Below, piece by piece: positions 5,519-9,909 of a stretch of 9,909 bases of DNA. How positions within the stretch are numbered: position 1 is the first letter of the stretch; each line of letters opens with the position of its first letter. Origin of the DNA: Pseudomonadota bacterium. GTDB taxonomy: Bacteria; SZUA-182; DTGQ01. The notes beneath the pieces were generated by a model. It worked only from the letters and a program-made list of their open reading frames with translations, was not told the origin of the DNA and did no database searches. The DNA is taken from positions 1-9,909 of the forward strand of contig JAUWIR010000113.1 in assembly GCA_030605265.1 (NCBI GenBank), written 5' to 3'. The position numbers and the translations under genes were made by a program.

Positions 5519-5706
5519 TCATCGTTAAGTTCCTTATCTTCATGGCAGGTAGTTTTATATCCTTCTATCATGAGATGTTCTATTTTTTTTTGTTTTTCCT
5601 GTTTAAATTTTTCTTTTAACACCTCGGCTATGAAGCGGCTTTTATTATGTATACCAGTTAATTTTTTTGCTATTTCATCTGGTAAAGTAATATTCAGACG
5701 AGTCAT
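5485..5706 (-). CDS. Ribbon-helix-helix antitoxin of a MazEF-type pair
   Basis: I place the start at ATG 5706, giving 73 residues. It is preceded by AGGAGGTGAT (5720-5711), and the protein then begins MTRLNITLPDEIAKKL, the ribbon strand of a CopG/RHH fold. The frame stays open upstream to 5808, but that extension overlaps the operator and lacks family sequence. Residues 1-36 form the DNA-binding RHH domain (NKSRFIAEVLKEKF is helix B). The tail (IEGYKTTCHEDKELNDEWEQTSLEKWD) is the acidic MazF-binding segment typical of this antitoxin group. It overlaps the MazF-like gene and should repress the operon by binding the palindrome just upstream. Confidence 0.85.
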   Translation of the reverse strand: MTRLNITLPDEIAKKLTGIHNKSRFIAEVLKEKFKQEKQKKIEHLMIEGYKTTCHEDKELNDEWEQTSLEKWD

Positions 5707-5736
5707 GCACATCACCTCCTGCATAAAATATACAGG

Positions 5737-5765
5737 ATTATATCTGTATTGGCAATACGGATATA
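5737..5765 (-). promoter_or_regulatory. mazEF operator palindrome and -10 box
   Basis: Positions 5739-5765 form a 27-bp palindrome in which 12 of 13 base pairs match; its core is GTATTG-x-CAATAC and its outer arms are TATATC/GATATA. On the minus strand a perfect TATAAT (5742-5737) overlaps its right edge, 31 bases before the antitoxin ATG. No good -35 box is seen at 17 bases. A palindrome over the -10 region, directly upstream of an RHH antitoxin, is the expected autorepression site; its binding by this antitoxin is inferred. Confidence 0.8.
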
Positions 5766-5786
5766 ACGTATTTCCGGGTTTTCGAT

Positions 5787-5866
5787 CGTAACCATTCAGT
5801 CCCCTCAACTCCTCCCCTTGATGGGGAAGGCTTAAGTGGGGGTGAAATAAAGCATCACCCTCCCCT
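5787..5866. repeat. Degenerate repeat, copy 1, with two hairpins
   Basis: This copy begins CGTAACCATTCAGTC (5787-5801) and continues with TTGATGGGGAAGGCTT and AAGTGG blocks that recur in the copy at 6380. It contains two small hairpins: CCCC-ttgat-GGGG (5814-5826) and GGGTGA/TCACCC (5840-5860, nine-base loop). The G+C-rich, structured, noncoding character suggests a dispersed intergenic repeat or a miniature mobile element. Confidence 0.55.
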
Positions 5867-6535
5867 AACCCCTGGGCATCGAAAAAATATTAATTATTAA
5901 AGAGATATGGGATAATATTGTAAAAAATAATGAATACCCTAAATTAACTGGTAATGTCAATATGAAGAACTAAATAGAAGGATTGATTCATATCATGATA
6001 ACCCCAATCAGGGCAGAACATGGGACGGGACGAGATTAAGAAAAATTTTGGGGAATCAAAATAGTCGATCAGGGCATTAAGGCAACGAACTGTTGGGAAT
6101 TTTTAATAAAATTTAATTTCTGCAAATCTTATAGATATAATGTGCTAAGAAGTTTATGCGGGGAGGGAATATTCAGATGAAGGCCCAGCTGACCCGGTTT
6201 TGTTGGAGCCCTCATTTCATCATGACCTGCACTTTCAAGCCTTTCAACTATCGTTTTTTTGAATAATCAGCAAGTGCATATTAAAAATGCTGAAAAACAA
6301 TCCTCAAAAAATATATTCTTTTATTTCTTTCTAATTTTAGTTTTATTTTTCGGTAACTTGCACAAGTTATACTTACATGCGTAACCATTCAGTCTCCCTC
6401 CCTCGCTGCTAATCTTTAACCACATCTTTTTAATGGGAAAGGCTTTTATTAAATAAATAAGTGGCTTAACCTTTAAGGTTGAAGAATTTTACCTTTCTTG
6501 ATTTTCACCCAATAAGTTGATAAAATATCCACATA
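5809..6535. other. Gene-free region between the mazEF and abiE operons
   Basis: About 730 bases hold no convincing gene. They are bounded by two degenerate repeat copies. A 29-codon frame at 6177-6266 (begins MKAQLTRFCW) follows a GGGAGGG stretch, but it matches nothing I know and may be chance. A 16-bp palindrome with TAACTTG/CAAGTTA arms around CA lies at 6354-6369. A TATAAT-like box occurs near 6136. The AT-rich background suggests decayed or insertion-derived sequence. Confidence 0.5.
6380..6465. repeat. Degenerate repeat, copy 2
   Basis: It begins with the same 15 bases as the copy at 5787 (CGTAACCATTCAGTC, 6380-6394). It later shares the blocks TTAATGGGAAAGGCTT (compare TTGATGGGGAAGGCTT) and AAGTGG in the same order, with AT-rich insertions between them. 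The two copies are in direct orientation, 593 bp apart. Confidence 0.5.
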
Positions 6536-6546
6536 ATGGATAAAAT
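6498..6546 (+). promoter_or_regulatory. abiE promoter with GATAAAAT direct repeats
   Basis: TTGATT (6498-6503) and TAAAAT (6521-6526), separated by 17 bases, form a good sigma-70-type promoter. The predicted transcription start, near 6532-6534, is only a few bases before the first ATG (6536), so the message would be almost leaderless or would use ATG 6545 or 6554. GATAAAAT occurs at 6519-6526 and again at 6539-6546, exactly 20 bp (two helical turns) apart. That arrangement suits binding by a regulator such as the AbiEi antitoxin, which is known to repress its own operon. Confidence 0.6.
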
Positions 6547-7171
6547 GATAACAATGAGGAAAAAGGCGCCTATCGAAGAGATTGATTACCCTTTCCTGTT
6601 GAACATTTTGAAAAGGTATCGATTCCCCAGGAATAAAATAAGATCACTTTTGACGAAGGGTGTGATTATACGGGTAAAAAAGGGACTCTATGTTTTTGGA
6701 AAGGAGTTTTCAATGATGCCCTATTCGCGCGAAACGCTGGCAAACCTCATTTACGGCCCATCCTGCATATCACTCGACTATGCCTTATCTCACTATGGTC
6801 TGATCCCTGAACGGGTCGAAGTGATCACATCCATCACACCTAACCGAAATAAATTCTTTAAAACGCCGGTGGGCAATTTCTCTTACCGCTATATCAAAAA
6901 TGACAAGTATTACTCGGGGATTACCTTTTATCAACAAGACGAATTGCATTATAGCTTGATAGCCACCAAAGAAAAAGCCATTATTGATAAATTATACTTT
7001 ACGCCTAAACTTGACACCATCAAGGATTTAAAAAAGTACCTTTATGAAAATCTACGCATGGAAACTACTGATGTTAAGCAGTTGGATATAATAGAAATAC
7101 AAAACATCGGCCTTCGTTACCATAGGCATAATGTAAATTTATTTATTCAGTATTTGATGGAGGAATCATGA
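6536..7171 (+). CDS. abiEi: AbiEi-family antitoxin (type IV system)
   Basis: This 211-residue protein has the AbiEi layout. An N-terminal winged-helix DNA-binding domain covers about residues 15-56 (YPFLLNILKRYRFPRNKIRSLLTKGVIIRVKKGLYVFG). A C-terminal antitoxin domain follows, with YSRETLANLIYGPSCISLDYALSHYGLIPERVEVITSITPNRNKFF (63-108), PVGNFSYRYI (111-120) and ATKEKAIIDKLYF. AbiEi proteins repress their own promoter and counter AbiEii without forming a stable complex, hence type IV. No ribosome binding site precedes ATG 6536, and two further ATGs follow at codons 4 and 7, so the true start is uncertain by up to six residues. The last four bases overlap the toxin start (ATGA). Confidence 0.92.
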   Translation: MDKMITMRKKAPIEEIDYPFLLNILKRYRFPRNKIRSLLTKGVIIRVKKGLYVFGKEFSMMPYSRETLANLIYGPSCISLDYALSHYGLIPERVEVITSITPNRNKFFKTPVGNFSYRYIKNDKYYSGITFYQQDELHYSLIATKEKAIIDKLYFTPKLDTIKDLKKYLYENLRMETTDVKQLDIIEIQNIGLRYHRHNVNLFIQYLMEES

Positions 7172-8034
7172 ATGATGCATTGAGGCAGATGCTTTCGGAT
7201 TATAGGCTATCAAAATTTGAAGATTTTGAAAATGCCCTAAAGGAAATCTTACAAGATATTGCGCTCTTAGGTCTGTGGCGAAGCAAATTCTTTGAACATG
7301 CGGCTTTTTATGGAGGAACAGCATTACGGATACTGTATCAACTGGATCGTTTTTCAGAGGATATGGACTTTTCTTTGCTAAAACCCGATAACCAATTTAA
7401 ATTGGACGATTACCTCAAGGCTTTAAAGAGGGAGATCGAATCCTTCGGGTTCTCAATCTCTGTCGAGATAAGGGGAAAAAAACCTGAATCTACTATAGAA
7501 TCAGCCTTTCTCAAAGGAGGAACCATAAAAAATTTGATTACTATAGAAGCGCCTGAAAGCATTATTAAACGGCCGGCATCCAACCAAAAAGTCAGAATAA
7601 AGCTGGAGGTGGATACCGATCCTCCTCCAGGATTCGATACTGAAACCAAATACATTTTCCGCCCTATCCCCTTCTCAGTCAATAGTTATGCGCTACCTGA
7701 TCTTTTCGCCGGGAAAATGCATGCGGTTCTATGCCGGGGCTGGAAAATGCGAACCAAGGGACGTGATTGGTATGATTTCGTTTGGTTTGTATCGAGAAAT
7801 ATCCCGCTTCATCTGGAACATTTAAGAGAGCGTATGACCCAAAGCGGACACCTGGCAGGTAGTGAAACTCTGAATCATGAAATATTTAAGCAAAAATTGC
7901 TAAAAAAAATAGAATCAGTAAATTTCGAAGAGGCCAAGAGCGACGCATTACCTTTTCTTAAAGATCCGGACTCAATAAGTTCGTGGTCGACAGACTTCTT
8001 CTCGGTAGTTCTCGATAAGATAAGCTTTCTCTAA
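7168..8034 (+). CDS. abiEii: AbiEii/AbiGii-family nucleotidyltransferase toxin
   Basis: The 288-residue product is a DNA-polymerase-beta-type nucleotidyltransferase. GGTALR (49-54) and RFSEDMDF (61-68, with metal ligands D65 and D67) form motif I. IKLEVDTDPP (144-153) supplies the further acidic motif. LFAGKMHAVL and KGRDWYDF (about 179-204) are the conserved C-terminal motifs of this family. Members block growth upon phage infection; characterised relatives transfer nucleotides to RNA, with tRNA acceptor ends reported as targets for some. All catalytic blocks are present and the length is normal, so it should be active. Its ATG overlaps the antitoxin stop, with GGAGG at 7159-7163 as ribosome binding site, so expression is translationally coupled. 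Confidence 0.93.
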   Translation: MNDALRQMLSDYRLSKFEDFENALKEILQDIALLGLWRSKFFEHAAFYGGTALRILYQLDRFSEDMDFSLLKPDNQFKLDDYLKALKREIESFGFSISVEIRGKKPESTIESAFLKGGTIKNLITIEAPESIIKRPASNQKVRIKLEVDTDPPPGFDTETKYIFRPIPFSVNSYALPDLFAGKMHAVLCRGWKMRTKGRDWYDFVWFVSRNIPLHLEHLRERMTQSGHLAGSETLNHEIFKQKLLKKIESVNFEEAKSDALPFLKDPDSISSWSTDFFSVVLDKISFL

Positions 8035-8078
8035 CTAATGGATTAATCATTGAGAGGGCAATGTAAGAATTACATTTT

Positions 8079-9909
8079 TCACCGCACCTCGGCCAGAGGA
8101 AAATCTTTATCATAATTTCCTTTGATATCCGGGTGCTGTTTATTATTAGTGGCTACAGCCACCTTTTCTCTTGTATAAATAAATGCTTCCTCCAGGGTAA
8201 TGATGCCGTCTTTTTCCTGAAGGCCGTCAGCTGCTCCTTTCAATCCTTCGATCAAGTAATGGGTAAATGCGCCGTGTCCCCCGCCATATTGCTTTCCTTC
8301 AACAGAAAGTTCATTTTTTTTTGTGGCAGTAAATACGACCTTGCCGGAGGATTCGGCTAATTTATTCAAAAATTCGTCAGTGACGCTCCTGTGCTCCGGG
8401 CCTCTATACCCTTCAGTTCCCAAATGCCCAGAGTGGCATGCATCGGTAATCATAACCACTTTCTGAGCATAGATCCGGTTTTTAATAATATCGTCCAGCT
8501 CCCTCATGGGCAGGGCGTCACTGGCCAGGGTGGCCAGCTCGGTATCATAAGGCAATAAATAAGCTTCGTCCCTCCGCCCTGCTTCCGGCATGCCGTGCCC
8601 TGCAAAATATATAAGCACCAGGTCCTTTTCCAGCGCCCTGTTCAAGAAAATTTTTAAGCCCTCGCGCAGGTTTCTTATGGTGGCTTTTTTATTGAGCAAA
8701 AGACGGATATTTTCTTTTTTAATTCGTTTACCCATTTGGGAGTTGAGAAAATCATAAAATAGTTTGGCGTCAGCATCGGCATATTTTAATTGAGGAATAT
8801 TTTTATCTTTATATTCGCTGACACCGACAATCAAGGCCCAGATATCCCCCCATTCGGCTATCTTATCAACCGTCACATTAGCCGAGCGCATCAATTGATC
8901 GGAGTCATAGGCAAAAACATCAATAACATTCTGCCCGCTTTGAAGGGGAACATACCCTTCTATTCGTAATTCTTTTTGTCCGAATGGTTGATGAATGTAA
9001 GCTATGGCCTGCTGCCGGTCGCCTTTGATTCCCCCCACTGATCGATATTCGCCGCCAGTGGCTGCGCCGCCCGTGGTCGCGATATTGACAATTTGCCCAT
9101 TTACCTTGATTTGATAACGGTCAATAGAAATATCGTCTTTTAAGATACAAATCAATTTGGCTTTTTCCCGCTTGATCTTCTCACCGGGTTTTGGCGAGGC
9201 AATGATGATTTCAGGGGGATTTAATCTTTGCTCTCCGGTCTGTCTTTTTTGCCTAAAAACGGTGATTCTGCGAGCGCCCTGATTTCCCACCCGATCCAGG
9301 GCGGTAATCAAAATGCTGTTTTCTCCCTCTTGCAGAGGCACTTCAGCGCTCAGTAACCATTTATCATTATTTTTTTCAGAAACAGCCTTTTTCAAGATAA
9401 ATTCCCCGGCACTTGCCTTGAGCAGCCGCTGATTCACACGCACCTGAACATTGAATTTTTTGCCCAGAGCCCGGTCATCAACTATTTCCACTTGCAGTTT
9501 AACAATCTGCCGCTCTACTTCGGTTTGATCCCCTGGCGCGGCAATAATAATTTCCGGGGCTTTTAGATCTTGAAGCGAACCAAGGGCCAATTGCAATCTG
9601 TCATCAAGGTCCCGGCCATACTGCTCTGATATAAGAAAGGGGAGGGCAATTTCCTTTCCTTGAAAATCCTGGGTCACTGTAAAACTGAGCGCTCCCGAAA
9701 GTTCTCCCCCCGGTTCAATATTCCCCAGATTTTCCTCTCCCCTATTGATCATTACTCCACGCTGGTTTGATTTTCCAAAAGAAATTTTAACCCCTTCAGC
9801 CGGGGCGTCCCCAATATTTTTCACCTGAAATTTTAATTCTATAAACTCAATGGAATCAAGGATGCAGTTACATCCATTAGGCGGCGTGCCGCTATCTGAC
9901 ATCTGACAG
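8079..9909 (-). CDS. Caspase-family (peptidase C14) protein with Ig-like N-terminal modules, 5'-partial
   Basis: The frame is open to the right edge. ATG 9902 has no visible ribosome binding site and the protein starts in the middle of a domain, so the real start, probably with a signal peptide, lies outside. Numbered from that ATG, residues 18-90 are a CARDB/Ig-like module (IELKFQVKNIGDAPAEGVKI, then NLGNIEPGG). Residues 115-215 and 229-346 are two beta-sandwich repeats, each starting with (A/P)PEIIIA.P and containing LQ.G.N.I...A.D. The C14 protease domain covers about 354-600: WALIVGVSEYKD, then IYFAGHG with catalytic His436, then MITDACHSG with Cys489, then GGHGAFTHYLIEGLKG. The dyad and all core strands are intact. 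It probably acts as an envelope or extracytoplasmic caspase-like protease. Substrate unknown. It converges on abiEii with a 44-bp gap. Confidence 0.88.
   Translation of the reverse strand, partial: CQMSDSGTPPNGCNCILDSIEFIELKFQVKNIGDAPAEGVKISFGKSNQRGVMINRGEENLGNIEPGGELSGALSFTVTQDFQGKEIALPFLISEQYGRDLDDRLQLALGSLQDLKAPEIIIAAPGDQTEVERQIVKLQVEIVDDRALGKKFNVQVRVNQRLLKASAGEFILKKAVSEKNNDKWLLSAEVPLQEGENSILITALDRVGNQGARRITVFRQKRQTGEQRLNPPEIIIASPKPGEKIKREKAKLICILKDDISIDRYQIKVNGQIVNIATTGGAATGGEYRSVGGIKGDRQQAIAYIHQPFGQKELRIEGYVPLQSGQNVIDVFAYDSDQLMRSANVTVDKIAEWGDIWALIVGVSEYKDKNIPQLKYADADAKLFYDFLNSQMGKRIKKENIRLLLNKKATIRNLREGLKIFLNRALEKDLVLIYFAGHGMPEAGRRDEAYLLPYDTELATLASDALPMRELDDIIKNRIYAQKVVMITDACHSGHLGTEGYRGPEHRSVTDEFLNKLAESSGKVVFTATKKNELSVEGKQYGGGHGAFTHYLIEGLKGAADGLQEKDGIITLEEAFIYTREKVAVATNNKQHPDIKGNYDKDFPLAEVR

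Noticed and set aside
5707..5808. N-terminal extension of the MazE-like antitoxin to 107 residues
   Set aside because: The extension covers the operator palindrome and the -10 box, while a strong ribosome binding site precedes the internal ATG at 5706.
6177..6266. 29-codon frame as a small gene
   Set aside because: It has a G-rich stretch upstream but no recognisable sequence and no supporting context, so it is recorded only in the gap description.
7410..7682. Reverse frame of 90 codons inside abiEii
   Set aside because: The forward frame carries all the nucleotidyltransferase motifs; the reverse frame is a shadow.
8133..8360. Forward frame of 75 codons
   Set aside because: It is antisense to the C14 protease core of the minus-strand caspase gene.

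Overview
The window is an AT-rich stretch of accessory DNA from a bacterium. The ribosome binding sites are strong and of the GGAGG type, and the sigma-70-like promoters are readable. Caspase-like C14 proteases, WD40-caspase remnants and several toxin-antitoxin pairs together suit a large-genome environmental lineage such as the Desulfobacterota, Planctomycetes/Brocadiales or filamentous gamma-proteobacteria. The sequence does not settle which. No ribosomal, replication, tRNA or other core gene is present.

Layout. From 1 to 766 (+) lies the 3' part of a gene matching the DUF7309/DUF6930 protein architecture. From 1054 to 1711 (+) is a Phd/YefM-ParE toxin-antitoxin operon with its own promoter. 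Positions 1805-1852 hold two tandem 24-bp repeats. From 1857 to 2700 (-) is a decayed WD40-caspase gene with a deletion and several frameshifts. From 2712 to 4589 (-) lie three abutting or overlapping open frames. They read best as one broken gene of about 620 codons: an N-terminal PD-(D/E)XK nuclease domain resembling DUF4297/Cap4-type dsDNA nucleases, a middle region I do not recognise, and a C-terminal helical-repeat domain. From 4622 to 5154 (-) is an intact DUF4160-DUF2442 pair. At 5184-5245 is an imperfect palindrome that looks like an integron attC site. From 5252 to 5706 (-) is a MazEF-like pair whose toxin looks truncated and lacks a catalytic residue, under a near-perfect 27-bp palindrome that is the likely operator. 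From 5809 to 6535 is a gene-free region with two degenerate copies of a repeat. From 6536 to 8034 (+) is an intact AbiEi-AbiEii (type IV) toxin-antitoxin operon. From 8079 to the right edge (-) is a caspase-family protein with Ig-like/CARDB-like N-terminal modules; its 5' end probably lies outside the window.

How it fits together. Four two-gene modules sit beside two caspase-family genes and a nuclease gene: Phd-ParE, DUF4160-DUF2442, MazEF and AbiE. This is the composition of a defence/addiction island. The TA operons Phd-ParE and AbiE look intact. The large effector genes at 1857-4589 are decaying, and MazF appears disarmed. The most interesting item is the reconstructed nuclease-solenoid protein. 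It becomes visible only when three frames are joined, and it may represent an undescribed effector family whose intact relatives should exist elsewhere.
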